A DNA stretch of 64,000 nucleotides from Asterias amurensis. Taxonomy: Eukaryota > Echinodermata > Asteroidea > Forcipulatida > Asteriidae. The notes under the pieces are model-generated. The model was given only the letters and a program-made list of their open reading frames with translations. It made no database searches and was not told the origin of the DNA. Below are positions 23,620 through 35,235 of this stretch, one piece after another. Location: the NCBI RefSeq assembly GCF_032118995.1, contig NC_092669.1:12572335-12636334 (forward strand), written 5' to 3'. Each line of letters opens with the position of its first letter. Within the stretch, counting starts at the first letter, position 1. The translations under genes were made by a program, and so were the position numbers.

Positions 23620-24740
23620 ATAAGAACAACGGACTCAAGCTCTATTGATGTTTCTATATACAGCAGAGCATGGGTTCGAGTCCAAGTTGTGACACTTGTG
23701 TTCTAAAGCAAGACACTTAACCGTTATTGACACGTAGTTGAATGGATTTAAGAATACGGACTCAAGCTCTGTCGCTGTTTCTATTCAGCAGAGTGTGGGT
23801 TCGAGTCCCGGTCGAGACACTTGTGTTCTAAAGCAAAACACTTAACCATTATTAATACGTAGTTGAATGGATAAGAACACCAGACTCAAGCTCTGTCGCT
23901 GTTTCTATTGAGCAGAGTGTGGGTTCGAGTCCCGGTCAAGACACTTGTGTTCTAAAGCAAGACACTTTACCATTATTGATACGTAGTCGAGTTGATACAT
24001 ATAAAAATACCAGAGCATGGGTTGGAGTCCCGGTCAAGACACTTGTGTTCTAAAGCAAGACACTTAACCATTATTGATACGTAGTTGAATAGATAAGAAC
24101 CCCAGACTCAAGCTCTGTTGCTGTTTCTATTCAGCAGAGTGTGGGTTCGAGTCCAAGTTGTGACACTTGTGTCCTAAAGCAAAACACTTAACCATTATTG
24201 ATACGTAGTTGAATGGATTTAAGAATACGGACTCAAGCTCTGTCGCTGTTTCTATTCAGCAGAGTGTGGGTACGAGTGCCGGTCAAGACACTTGTGTTCT
24301 AAAGCAAGACACTTAACCATTATTGAAACATAGTTGAATAGATAAGAACCCCAGACTCAAGCTCTGTCGCTGTTTTTATTCAGCAGAGTGTGGGTACGAG
24401 TCCCGGTCAAGACACTTATGTTCTAAAGCAAGACACTTAACCATTATTGATACGTAGTCGAGTTGATACATATAAAAATACCAGAGCATGGGTTCGAGTC
24501 CTGGTCGAGACACTTGTGTTCTAAAGCAAAACACTTAACCATTTTTAGTACGTAGTTGAATGGATAAGAATACCGAACTCGAGCTCTGTCGCTGTTTCTA
24601 TTCAGCAGAGCATGGGTTCGATTCCCGGTCAAGACACTTGTGTCCTAAAGCAAAACACTTTTAAACCTTAATGATACGTAGTTGAATGGATTTAAGAATA
24701 AGGACTCGAGCTCTGTCGCTGTTTCTATTCAGCAGTCCTT
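23620..24740 (+). repeat. Tandem array built from a SINE tRNA head, about nine units
   Basis: Units contain GCTCTGTCGCTGTTTCTATT, then CAGCAGAGTGTGGGTTCGAG (a B-box-like core), then GACACTTGTGTTCTAAAGCA and CACTTAACCATTATTGATAC. The B-box core occurs at about 23682, 23796, 23920, 24013, 24141, 24268, 24392, 24489 and 24609. Spacing is mostly 114-128 bp, with two shorter units of 93-97 bp. The sequence is the same as the head of the dispersed SINE (compare 41098-41150), so a satellite arose from a mobile element. Confidence 0.9.
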
Positions 24741-25200
24741 AGGTTGAGTTTTAGATGCTCAAAGATCGTGTTAAAATGATGTCTTTGACCCCACTTGCCA
24801 CCCCTCCCCCTCCCTCCCCCCTCCCTCCCAAATCTCTGGTTACACCACAAACGTTGTAAACAACTTGGCTACTCAATATTGTTATGAATCTTGTAAATTA
24901 CTCACAGTTAAAAGTCCTTTGGTTGAGTTTTAGATGCTCAAAGATCGTGTAAAATGATGTCTTTGCCCCAAGATCGTGTAACTGTAAAATGATGTCTTTG
25001 CCCCAAGATGGTGTATCTGTAAAATGATGTATTTGCCCCCACTTGCCACCCCTCCCCCCTCCCTCCCCAATCGCTGGTTACTCCACAAACGTTGTAAACA
25101 ACTTGGCTACTCAATATTGTTATGAATCTTGTAAATTACTCACAGTTAGAGATCCTTTGGTAGAGTTTTAGATGCTCAAAGATCGTGTACTTTGTACTCA
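24735..25200 (+). repeat. Local tandem duplication, about 2.5 units of 176-240 bp
   Basis: GAGTTTTAGATGCTCAAAGA recurs at about 24749, 24925 and 25165. The units share CCACAAACGTTGTAAACAAC and CTACTCAATATTGTTATGAA. Unit 2 is longer because the AAAATGATGTCTTTGCCCC piece is triplicated inside it. Confidence 0.85.
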
Positions 25201-25739
25201 AATGCTCAAGACATGATGTTTACATATGGCAACCGTCTATGTCTAGTTCCCAGTCTCTAAGAAGTGGTAATACAGGTAGTGATGGGTGTCTGACTATTTT
25301 TTCCTTTGATATTTACTAGGAAAATATACGTAAATAAGTGTTCGTTTTCAGAGTTTTTTTGTTGAAAATGCGTTGTTTTTGACTCGCAATGTATGTAAAG
25401 TGTTCTAATTGTCTTAGAATTGGTTAAAAAAGGTACAATAATTGTAAATATCGATGTACGAAAATGCGTTAGGTGTAGTATGCATGTTATTGTAAGTTGA
25501 ACCGTAGGGCTGTACGCCTATACACATTGTTAAAGCCAATTAAGATGCATTTAAAGGCCGTTTTTTGAGTGAAGTTGTATATTTTGAATGAATTTTGAGG
25601 AGGAAAAGGTTTGGATTGCTGTAATAGAACGGTGTAAGCAGTGTGAAGGTGTTTAGAAGTATTTTGGGGACGTTTTAGAGATGTAAATCGTAACTTTTTT
25701 GTGAGTTTCATGACTTTTGCACTTTGAATTTTTTTTTTT

Positions 25740-25980
25740 TTCACCGATTTTGACCAAAATTAACGAGCGTACGTTTCAAGCGATTTTAAGAAAATGATTT
25801 TCCAAAAATGCGTAAAAAATGTAAGTTTTTGGTAAAAAAATCTTTTCTACCAACTTTTTTCACCAAAATTAACGAGCGTGCGTTTCAGGCGATTTTAAAA
25901 TTTTGAATCACCGTTAAAAAAAAAATTAACGGTGATTTTTTTTTTTTTTTTTTCCCAAAAATGAGATTTTATTGAAAAAA
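25740..25980. repeat. Short duplicated A/T-rich block
   Basis: ACCAAAATTAACGAGCGTAC (about 25754) recurs as ACCAAAATTAACGAGCGTGC (about 25862), each followed by a GCGATTTTAA run and poly-A/T. From 25200 to 25740 nothing was recognised. Confidence 0.5.
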
Positions 25981-26164
25981 TCTTGCCTCCCTCTCCCCCT
26001 CTCTTCCCGGTGCCGCCTCCCCCTCTCTCTCTGGTCCCGGTGTGGTCCCCTCCTCGTGGTGCCGCCTCCGTGTTGCCTCCTGCTGCTGCGTCTCCTGTCC
26101 GGGCGTCGGGTACCTATCATGTTCCTGTGGAAGAAACGTGGGTTATTTCTTTATTTCGCTTACC

Positions 26165-26250
26165 TCATGGTCCGTGCCGGGGCTCGAACCTCTCACCTTG
26201 TCCTCGCGAAACTGTAACCTTAACCACTAGGCCACAACGATGACTGTACA
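26165..26250 (-). repeat. tRNA-like SINE head with a C/T-rich flank
   Basis: On the minus strand GTGGCCTAGTGGTTAAGGTT is an A-box region and GAGAGGTTCGAGCCCCGGCA a B-box region. The acceptor stem does not close, so I read it as SINE-derived, not a working tRNA. Confidence 0.45.
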
Positions 26251-27104
26251 GATCATACATTTTTTGGAGTGATGAATATTACACAACCACCTATGTATAG
26301 CATTGCGCTATATACTTACGGGAATAAATAATTAAATAGCCCCCTCTGTTGGTCAAAAATAAATTAAACAACCCCCTCTGTTGGTCAAAATTGTCCAGTG
26401 TGAAATAAAAAAACTTGTTACTGTTATAAAAAAATAAAAATAAAACGTTTTTGCCAATCAGTTATTTAAGGAGTCCAATTTCACGTAAATAAAGTTTACC
26501 CTTTTCATAGCTTCTATAATTAAGCTCAAATATTTTAACCCACCATTTTAAAATATAATATTTAGAAAAAAGACGATTATTAAAAAAAACCACATGGCAC
26601 ACTTTCTTTTATTAAATTCATACTCCATATTTTATTCGAACAATTATAAATAATAGGCAAATTCTAACACAAATTATTAGTCGAGTTATGCTATAACAGT
26701 TTTAACAATTCGTGACAAATAAGTTCTTCACAAGAAAAATAGCTCTATTTTCTACACTGGTGATGAAAACTCACAATAAAAGTGAAAGAAATAAAAAGAC
26801 TGTAAATTTAGATAAATTATTGATATTATATCTATCCTCTCGGTAGAGTGTCTGTTTTTGAATTACACAAACTTAAGTACTCAGATTTCTAATTACAACA
26901 TTACAGAAGTGATTGGTAGAGCTGACAATGTCAAACTTGCGAAGGAGAAATTATAGTTTCAAAAATGAGAATAATCATGAATTTTGATCGTAACAACTAA
27001 AATCAGCTATCCAGACATTTTCCAGATATTTTAAGACAGATTTCTTAAAAATAATAAATTTCTAAATATTAAATTTTAATCCTGCCCAATCTTGTATAAT
27101 ACCT
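26251..27104. other. AT-rich gene-free stretch
   Basis: A 33-bp direct repeat, ACCCCCTCTGTTGGTCAAAA (about 26339 and 26371), is the only structure seen. Confidence 0.4.
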
Positions 27105-27109
27105 TGTGA

Positions 27110-27352
27110 GACACTGGACACATTTGGTAATTATTGTCAAAGACCAGTCTTCTCACTTGATGTACCTCAACTTATGCATAAAATAACCAACCTGAAAATT
27201 TGAGCTCAATTGGTCGTCAAAGTGGCGAGAGAATAATGAAAGGAAAAACGCCCTTGTTGCGCATTAGTTGTGTTCTTTCAAAGAAAACTATGTACTTCAG
27301 AGGGAGCTTAACAACTATTTTGAGTAATTACCAATAGTGTCCAGTGCCTTTA
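27110..27352 (-). mobile_element. MITE family 1, internally shortened
   Basis: GACACTGGACACATTTGG at the left and CCAATAGTGTCCAGTGCCTT at the right. The central AGACCTC inverted core of longer copies is missing. Confidence 0.7.
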
Positions 27353-27399
27353 ACTTTCAGTTTATTGAAAGATAACTTTTAACATAATTTATTGGTGGT

Positions 27400-28580
27400 C
27401 ACAGCCAAGCCAAACAAAATCAAAGTTATGTTTCCTTTAACATGTACACTTGAAATAAATTGGTAGTTTTCAGTTGGGCCACACAGAAATATAATCACGT
27501 TTCCTATCACACTGAATTTAGTTAAAATTTGGGCAACATTTGTCTTTATAGTTTGGCCAAACAAAAACTACATCATGTTTTCTTTTCCCATAAAAATGAA
27601 CAATTTGTAGCCAGGTAGTCTGGGCCAATTAAAAATATAGTCATGTTTCCACTGAAAAAGGGGAAGTGCACAGGTGGGCAATGCTTTTAGAATTTTTATC
27701 CTGTAATACTGAAAACAAGGCGAGTGCAACAACATGCTGGGTGTTGCTAAAGGGGTCAACAAGTAGGGTGGATAGGCTCGCGATATTTCTATTTGCAATC
27801 TTTGTCTTCCACAAATGTCAGATTTGACTGACAGTCCGTCTGAGTTCATTTAATTTCTGCACTCAACTGTAAAAGTCAATTAAGTCAATTCAGTTTAATA
27901 GAAAACTTGATTATTTTTTTGTTTGGCCCATCTACACTTTTCCTTACTCCCAAAATAATCCTTCAAATTTACAAATGTTGTTTGAAGCTTTTACAAAGTA
28001 GGTTTCTTACTCAGCCTTTGATTCTACACCATTGACAGCATCAGCAAAGCATTGATGGTTGTCCACTCAATCAAACTTGGAGTAGCATTTAGCAATGAAG
28101 ATGTAACCGAGGATCCAAAGAGCTCCCAGGGGGTAGGGGTTTACGAAAGTCCATTCTGATGATTCCACTCACGCAAAGTGTCTGTCTCCCCTCTCGGTTT
28201 CCTGAAATGCAAGACAAGGAGAATATCATTTACATCAGTTATACTCAAGACAACCCAAGAGGGTCAAAGGAAAAACCAGCTCTTTTCAGAGCCACTATAT
28301 GGGTACTCAAACAAATTTATAAAATCTCACCAACTAAATTTATTAGTTTCTGAAGACATCTCTGCAAGAACACAAAATGTCATCAGCCAACAAAAATTAA
28401 TCAACAGTTTCTTCAGTTTGGCCAAACAAAAATATAATCATGTTTATCATAACATTGATTTTAGGTAAAACAGGTGGGCAGTATTTCTTTTATAAATTCG
28501 GCCAAACAAAAATAATTTATGTTTCCCACTATGGAAAATTGGGAGGTGTTAGGGCCAAACAAAATAGGATTGTTTCCAAG
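27400..28580 (+). repeat. GGCCAAACAAAAATATAATC repeat, two clusters
   Basis: The word GGCCAAACAAAAxxxxATCATGTTT recurs at about 27405, 27472, 27552 and 27627, and again at 28416, 28497 and 28549, all in the same orientation with about 80-bp spacing. The aspartic-peptidase pseudo-exon lies between the clusters. Confidence 0.65.
28024..28201 (-). pseudogene. Decayed last exon of a cathepsin D-like aspartic peptidase
   Basis: On the minus strand a good acceptor (CTTGCATTTCAG) is followed by a frame reading RQTLCVSGIIRMD and ending in LPPG. The frame then shifts and continues LGALWILGYIFIAKCYSKFD, a stop, and VDNHQCFADAV. Cathepsin D-type enzymes (family A1) read about CLSGFMGMDIPPP, GPLWILGDVFIGxYYTxFD and NNRVGFA here. 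So the order is conserved, but a frameshift near the proline run, a stop after the FD, and a D-to-Y change in WILGD show decay. The retained splice acceptor argues for an old duplicated gene, not a processed copy. An upstream exon with the active-site motif is at 31133-31295. Confidence 0.65.
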
Positions 28581-28916
28581 GTATGTCATCATCAGCTAAA
28601 CAAATTAATCATCAGTTTCTTGGAGTAAAAATATACACTATTAAGGTAGAGGTGATGGTTACACAACTAACCCTTATCCTAACCCTATCCCTAGGAAACG
28701 GGTTTGGAATAGGGTTAAACCAGTTTTGCAGGATGCTAACTATACTACCATTGCCACCAACTTTATCAGCCATACAAAATAGTAGACTTTCGGACGGATG
28801 CAAAATACAACTTTTTTTTAAGGTCATTACAAGTATGAGTTTACCATTGAAACTGGATGGGATGAATTGTTTGGGTCTAAAATTCACACAAAAGTTAACA
28901 CAAAAGTACTGCCTTC

Positions 28917-29110
28917 ACAAACATTGGACACATTTGGTATATTATTCAGACCAGTATTCTCACTTTATGTATCCCAACATTTTGCATAAAGTATCAATCT
29001 AAGAAAGGCATTAGGCCTGAACTCTTTTTCAAATTCAAATATTTTACTGAGAAATTCCCTCTTTCTCAAAAACTATGTTACTTAAGGGGGAGTTGTTTCT
29101 GACCATCAAC
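28917..29110 (+). mobile_element. MITE family 1, left part, split by a satellite
   Basis: CATTGGACACATTTGGTATA and CAGTATTCTCACTTTATGTA match family 1, but the right end (TGAGTAATTACTAAATGTGT, CCAGTGCCGTTAAC) lies at 31015-31052. The C/A-rich tract at 29110-31010 was inserted into, or expanded within, this element. Confidence 0.55.
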
Positions 29111-31010
29111 AAAACACAAACAAACCATACCCCACCCCCAAAAAAAAAAAAGATATCTGCCCCCCTCTCAAAGAAAAAGTCACCCAAAAAGACCCATAAT
29201 TTTTTATTTACGAAAACAAGAGTAAAGGCTGCCCCTCTCAAACAAAATTCAAATACAATGAGCCCCCCCCCCCTAAAAAAATGTTTAAAAAATAAAAAAG
29301 GAAAAGGAAATCGCTCACCCAAAAATAAAAGCACATAAAAAACATAACCCCCCCCCCAAAAAAGGATGAATAAAAAAAAAGGAAAACAATCGTCCATCGC
29401 AAAAACAAAAACAAAACATTACCCCCACCCCACTCCCCCCCCCCCAAAAAAAACATCTGCCCCCCTCGAAGTAAAAGTCCCCAAAACGCCCGTAAACATC
29501 TTTTAATGAAAAAATGGCTGCCCCCAAACAAAACCCAAAAATTGAAAAAAAGAAAGACCTGCCCATCTAAAAAAAAGTCCCCCCCTAAAAAAATGTTTAA
29601 AAAAGTGAAAAAAAGTCCGTCCCAAAAATAAAACCACAGAAAAAGAAAAGAAAAAAAAAACATCCGCCACCCCCCCAAAGAAAAGGTCCACCAAAAAACG
29701 CCCTTAACATTTTTTTTATGAAGAAAGGGTGCCATTCCCCCTGCCCCCCTAAAAAAAGAGGTCTGCCCCCTAAACAAAAATGAAAAAAAAGGGGGAAAAA
29801 AGCCCGTCCCAAATATAAAAACAAAGAAAAAAAAAAAGAGCAAAAAAAGCCCATGATCCACTCCCCACCCTCAAAGTAAAAGTCCCCCAAAACGCCCCAA
29901 AAAACTTTTAATTAAAAAAGGATGCCCTTTCAAAAAACCCTAAACAAATTTAAAATCCAACCTGCCCCCCGAAAAAAAAGGGTCGGCCCCCTAAAAAAAG
30001 TAAGAAAAAAAAGGAAAAAAGGTCCGCCCAAAATAAAATCACAGAAAAAACACAAGAAAATCCATCTGCCCCACTCAAAGAAATATTCCTGCAAAGCTCT
30101 CAATTGGTTTTAATGACAAACAGGCTGCCCCCCCCCCCTCAAACAAAACCCACAAACAAATTTAAATACCATCTGCCCCAAAAAAAGACAAAGGACCGCC
30201 ATCTTTCAAAAAAAGAAGGAAAACAAAAAGTCCAGCCCCAAAAATAAAAACACGAAAAAAGCCACAACCCCCCCCCCCAAAAAAAATATACCCCCAAATG
30301 AGAGGTCCCCCAAAACGTCCCTAAAAAAATAAAAAAAATAAAAAAGGCTGTCCCCTTAAAACAAAACTCGCAAACAATCTGCCCCCTTAATTGAATGTGA
30401 AAAAGGAAAAAAATTCCGCCCCAAAAATAAAAGCACAAAAAAACATAAAGCCCCCCCCTTAAAGAAAAATTCCCCCCCAATAAATTTTTGTTTGAAAAAA
30501 GGCTGCCCCCCCCTCAAACGAAAGCAACAAACAAATTTAAAATACAATCTGCCCCCCTCCCCCTTAAAATCATGGACAAAACATAAAAAATAAAAAAAAC
30601 ATCCGCCCCCCTCAAAGAATAAGTCCCCCCCGCCCCCAGAAAATCAAAACTGACAAAAACTCGCAAACAAATTTAAAATACATTCTGCCCCTCAAGAAAA
30701 AATGTAAAAAACAAAGGAAAACAAATCTGCCCCCAAAACATACCCCCCCCCCTCAAAGAAAAATTCCCCCAAAATGCCCCTAAACTTGTTGAAAAAAAAA
30801 TATGCTGCCCCCTCAAAAAAAGAAAAAATTATAAAACCAATCTGCTCCACCCACCCCCTCAAAAAAGGTTCGACCCCTAAAATAAAAAGTCTCCCAAAAA
30901 CGCCCCGATTTTTTTTTTAAGGCTGCGCCCCTCAAACAACCCCCCCCCCCCCCAGAAAAAAAAAATAAAATAAAAATAAAATAAAATACAAATATTTAAA
31001 AATTCCTAGT
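29110..31010 (+). repeat. Degenerate C/A homopolymer-rich satellite
   Basis: Runs of C and A alternate for 1.9 kb with recurring words such as AATCTGCCCCC, GTCCCCCAAAACGCCC, AAAAAGGCTGCCCCC and ACAAATTTAAAAT. They suggest a decayed unit of about 190-260 bp. The minus strand shows long F/G-rich open frames that are compositional artefacts. Poly-C lengths make assembly errors likely. Confidence 0.8.
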
Positions 31011-31132
31011 TATGGGCCTGTGAGTAATTACTAAATGTGTCCAGTGCCGTTAACAAGCAAGTTCTAGTGCTCCGGTAAGTAGCACTCTTATCTGCATCTA
31101 CCTCGTGTCCTGAAAGTCTCCATTGAACCTAC

Positions 31133-31295
31133 CTTTACTTTGACGAGATTGACAAGAGGTGCAGCTCCCATCAAGATCAGAAATCTATTCCTCGTCGGCT
31201 GTTGGCGAAAACAGAGGTTCCTGTATCACAGACTGCTTGCCAACCTCCATCATAGAACTTTCCTAGTGGAGATTTTCTCTGTTCGGCAGTAGACC
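31133..31295 (-). pseudogene. Decayed active-site exon of a cathepsin D-like aspartic peptidase
   Basis: The minus-strand exon is bounded by an ACCATTTCAG acceptor and an AAAG|GTAGGT donor. It reads KFYDGGWQAVCDTGTSVFAN, then GIDF and a stop. After a shift of frame it reads MGAAPLVNLVK. In family A1 peptidases the second catalytic aspartate sits in GGCQAIxDTGTSLxxGP, followed by about AIGAxPLVxGEY, so both halves are recognisable and collinear. The DTGTS motif is intact, while the cysteine of GGC is replaced by tryptophan. With the last exon at 28024-28201 this marks a pseudogene on the minus strand. Intermediate and earlier exons were not found. Confidence 0.65.
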
Positions 31296-32303
31296 CTGAA
31301 ATGGTAAGAAAAATACAAACTTTGACTCCACATTTGTGTAGGGGTTGCAAATTATTAGCATTTGTAATTATCAGTTAAATTTACAATAAAGAAATTCTTA
31401 CATGAACTTGAAGGGGAAATAAGCTACTTAGGGGCCTTTAAGAATAGTCAATGTTGAATAACAGATATGTTTTAATAATTGGTGTGCAATCAAAACAAGG
31501 ACAGGATTTCAAAACACTTAAAAAATGGGTAAGTGGGTGACAGGTTTCCTATAATTAATTAGCCAAACAAATATATGTTCTGGTTTGTTTTGTTACCAAA
31601 TCTACTCAAAATTACACTGTGAACTACGCAACACCTAACTTTTTATTTGTCTTTTATACATATACAACCCTAAAACTAATGTCATTGATGACTGACCAAG
31701 TTGGCATGTGTAGCTCACACATTCACATGTAGGCATGGGCAGTCTGTACTCAGTACGTATGAATCGTTATACACTGATGTGTGTAAACATAGTATAGGTA
31801 TTTTACCAGGTGCAGGGTAATAGTCACAGGGCTGTCACTCCAATAGGATTCAAACCCAAGACCATTGAAAATAATTCCATGATTATTTCTAAAAATCATA
31901 TATTTGACACATCTCACAATGCAAGGTGTTCAAGTTCCATATAACAAGACTAGAGAAGCAATAACCTCTACCCAACCTTTTACTCTATACATTGTACCTA
32001 TGGTGGGGTACTACTCTGAGCCTATTACTTGAAAAACACACATTTGAAGTGTCTACTGCACATGACAGACTTTTCTATATGTGCGCATAATTAATTAAAT
32101 CCCGCCCATTCTAGCTGTCCAAAATAAACATCCATAATATATACACATGAGGGTGACTACCTTGTTCCCAACAGTACTTGATGATCAGACTCTTGTATGT
32201 GGACTAAACATTGTGGGGATGAGCAAGCCACCTCTTGCAATATTTGCATGAGGGCCTTTGTGTTATTCCACTTCCAGGCCTATAAAAAAGTTCTCAAGCT
32301 TAC

Positions 32304-32448
32304 CAGGTCCATCTTTCCCAAGTTTAGGTTTGGTGAGTCCATTGTTCTCTGTCAGTCTTAGTCTCTCTGAAGCATTACAAGTCAGATAAGCTCTGGATGG
32401 ATCTGTGCGTAGCTCTTTGATCTCGTTGAACGCCTTAAGTAGCAACTC
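32304..32448 (-). CDS. Probable exon of an unrecognised protein
   Basis: On the minus strand TTTGTATTTAAAG precedes an open 145-bp block and GACCTG|GTAAGC follows. It encodes ELLLKAFNEIKELRTDPSRA, then YLTCNASERLRLTENNGL and KPKLGKDGP. Codon use is normal, charged and hydrophobic residues are mixed as in a helical domain, and there is no repeat homology. Those features make it the most protein-like unassigned exon in the left half. It begins in phase 0 and ends in phase 1. The next exon-like block downstream (31295) is phase-compatible but belongs to the peptidase pseudogene by homology. The first exon at 36082-36161 ends in phase 2, so a direct join is not possible without an intervening exon. 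Confidence 0.5.
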
Positions 32449-32754
32449 CTTTAAATACAAATAATAAATAAATTTTATCAAATCGAAAATATAGCAGTGG
32501 AGCCAACCTGGTTCCTTGAATATCAGGGTTTGTGCCTCACAAAGTTTTTATAGGGAAATAAAGTCTAAAAACTGGTCAACATCAAAAATGTTTCAAAAAT
32601 ATGAAAATAATATGTAGAAATTTTTAAAGCAACTGGGATATTAACAGAGAAAAGTTATGACTTATTTGCAAACAGGGCTATGAACTTTGATTATAAATAC
32701 AAATGAGGCTCGATCAAAAAAGCATATTTTGTATTCAGTAAACAAATAGTAAAA

Positions 32755-35235
32755 GAAACAAATAAGGGAAGGAAACGGTTGTTATTATTATACAACAAAA
32801 AATACTCACAAAATGGGATTATTTTAAAATACAAGATTTAAGCAAGAAGTAAGGGAAGAAACTGTTGTTAATATTATACAACAAAAATATTTACAAAATG
32901 AAATTATTTTAAAATACAAGATTTAAGCAAGAAGTAAGGGAAGCAACTGTTGTTATTATTATACAACAAAAATATTCACAAAATAAAATTATTTTAAAAT
33001 ACAAGATTTAAGCAAGAAGTAAGGGAAGAAACTGTTGTTATTATTATATATTCACAAAATGGGGTTATTTTAAAATACAAGATTTAAGCAAGAAATAAGG
33101 GAAGAAACTGTTGTTATTATTATACAACAAAAATATTCACAAAATGAAATTATTTTATAATACAAGATTTGTGCAAAACATAAGGGAAGAAACTGTTGTT
33201 ATAATACAACTAAATATTCACAAAATGAAATCATTTTAAAATACAAGATTTAAGCAAGAAGTAAGGGAAGAAACTGTTGTTATTATTATATATTCACAAA
33301 AAAAATTATTTTAAAATACGAGATTTAAGCAAGAAATAAGGGAAGAAACTGTTGTTATTATTATACAACAAAAATATTCACAAAATGAAATTATTTTATA
33401 ATACAAGATTTGTGCAAAACATAAGGGAAGAAACTGTTGTTATAATACAACTAAATATTCACAAAATGAAATCATTTTAAAATACAAGATTTAAGCAAGA
33501 AGTAAGGGAAGAAACTGTTGTTATTATTATATATTCACAAAAAAATTATTTTAAAATACAAGATTTAAGCAAGAAATAAGGGAAGAAACTGTTGTTATTA
33601 TTATGCAACAAAAATATTTACAAATGAAATTATTTTAAAATACAGGATTTAAGCAAGAAGTAAGGGAAGAAACTGTTGTTATTATTATATACTCACAAAA
33701 TGGAATTATTTTAAAATACAAGATTTAAGCAAGAAATAAGGGAAGAAACTGTTGTTATTATTATGCAACAAAAATATTTACAAATGAAATTATTTTAAAA
33801 TACAGGATTTAAGCAAGAAGTAAGGGAAGAAACAGTTGTTATTATTATATATTCACACAAAAAATTATTTTAAAATACAAGATTTAAGCAAGAAATAAGG
33901 GAAGAAACTGTTGTTATTATTATGCAACAAAAATATTTACAAATGAAATTATTTTAAAATACAGGATTTAAGCAAGAAGTAAGGGAAGAAACTGTTGTTA
34001 TTATTATATACTCACAAAATGGAATTATTTAAAAAAAAAAGATTTAAGCAAGAAATAAGGGAAGAAACTGTTGTTATTATTATATACTCACAAAATGGAA
34101 TTATTTTAAAATACAAGATTTAAGCAAGAAATAAGGGAAGAAACTGTTGTTATTATTATATACTCACAAAATGGAATTATTTTAAAATACAAGATTTAAG
34201 CAAGAAATAAGGGAAGAAACTGTTGTTATTATTATGCAACAAAAATATTTACAAATGAAATTATTTTAAAATACAGGATTTAAGCAAGAAGTAAGGGAAG
34301 AAACTGTTGTTATTATTATATACTCACAAAATGGAATTATTTTAAAATACAAGATTTAAGCAAGAAGTAAGGGAAGAAACTGTTGTTATTATTATGCAAC
34401 AAAAATATTTACAAATGAAATTATTTTAAAATACAGGATTTAAGCAAGAAGTAAGGGAAGAAACAGTTGTTATTATTATATATTCACACAAAAAATTATT
34501 TTAAAATACAAGATTTAAGCAAGAAATAAGGGAAGAAACTGTTGTTATTATTATGCAACAAAAATATTTACAAATGAAATTATTTTAAAATACAGGATTT
34601 AAGCAAGAAGTAAGGGAAGAAACTGTTGTTATTATTATATACTCACAAAATGGAATTATTTAAAAAAAAAAGATTTAAGCAAGAAATAAGGGAAGAAACT
34701 GTTGTTATTATTATATACTCACAAAATGGAATTATTTTAAAATACAAGATTTAAGCAAGAAATAAGGGAAGAAACTGTTGTTATTATTATGCAACAAAAA
34801 TATTTACAAATGAAATTATTTTAAAATACAGGATTTAAGCAAGAAGTAAGGGAAGAAACTGTTGTTATTATTATATACTCACAAAATGGAATTATTTAAA
34901 AAAAAAAGATTTAAGCAAGAAATAAGGGAAGAAACTGTTGTTATTATTATATACTCACAAAATGGAATTATTTTAAAATACAAGATTTAAGCAAGAAATA
35001 AGGGAAGAAACTGTTGTTATTATTATGCAACAAAAATATTTACAAATGAAATTATTTTAAAATACAGGATTTAAGCAAGAAGTAAGGGAAGAAACTGTTG
35101 TTATTATTATATACTCACAAAATGGAATTATTTAAAAAAAAAAGATTTAAGCAAGAAATAAGGGAAGAAACTGTTGTTATTATTATATACTCACAAAATG
35201 GGGTTATTTTAAAATACAAGATTTAAGCAGGTACA
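32755..35235 (+). repeat. 75/86-bp satellite with higher-order structure, about 31 units
   Basis: Every unit contains AAATACAAGATTTAAGCAAG and AAGGGAAGAAACTGTTGTTA. Two versions exist: a longer one (84-87 bp, with GCAACAAAAATATTTACAAA) and a shorter one (72-77 bp, with ATATACTCACAAAATGG). They alternate to give a dimer of about 160 bp. Toward the right (34.6-35.2 kb) they form a trimer of about 235 bp (75+75+85). Confidence 0.9.

Noticed and set aside
23620-24740. Array could be read as a CRISPR or as a tRNA gene cluster
   Set aside because: Units are contiguous, without unique spacers, and the tRNA-like parts do not fold to closed stems. The genome is animal.
28660-28700. Interstitial telomere repeat (AACCCTTATCCTAACCCTA)
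   Set aside because: Only three imperfect units. Too short to separate from chance.
28583-29002. 139-codon open frame on the plus strand
   Set aside because: It runs from unique AT-rich sequence into the family 1 MITE and has no recognisable protein features.
29044-30547. F/G-rich and P/K-rich open frames in the 29-30.5 kb tract
   Set aside because: Pure consequence of C and A homopolymer runs. No domain, and likely affected by sequencing error.
32755-35235. Regular repeats resembling a CRISPR array
   Set aside because: The whole unit repeats, not a short repeat with variable spacers. It is a satellite.
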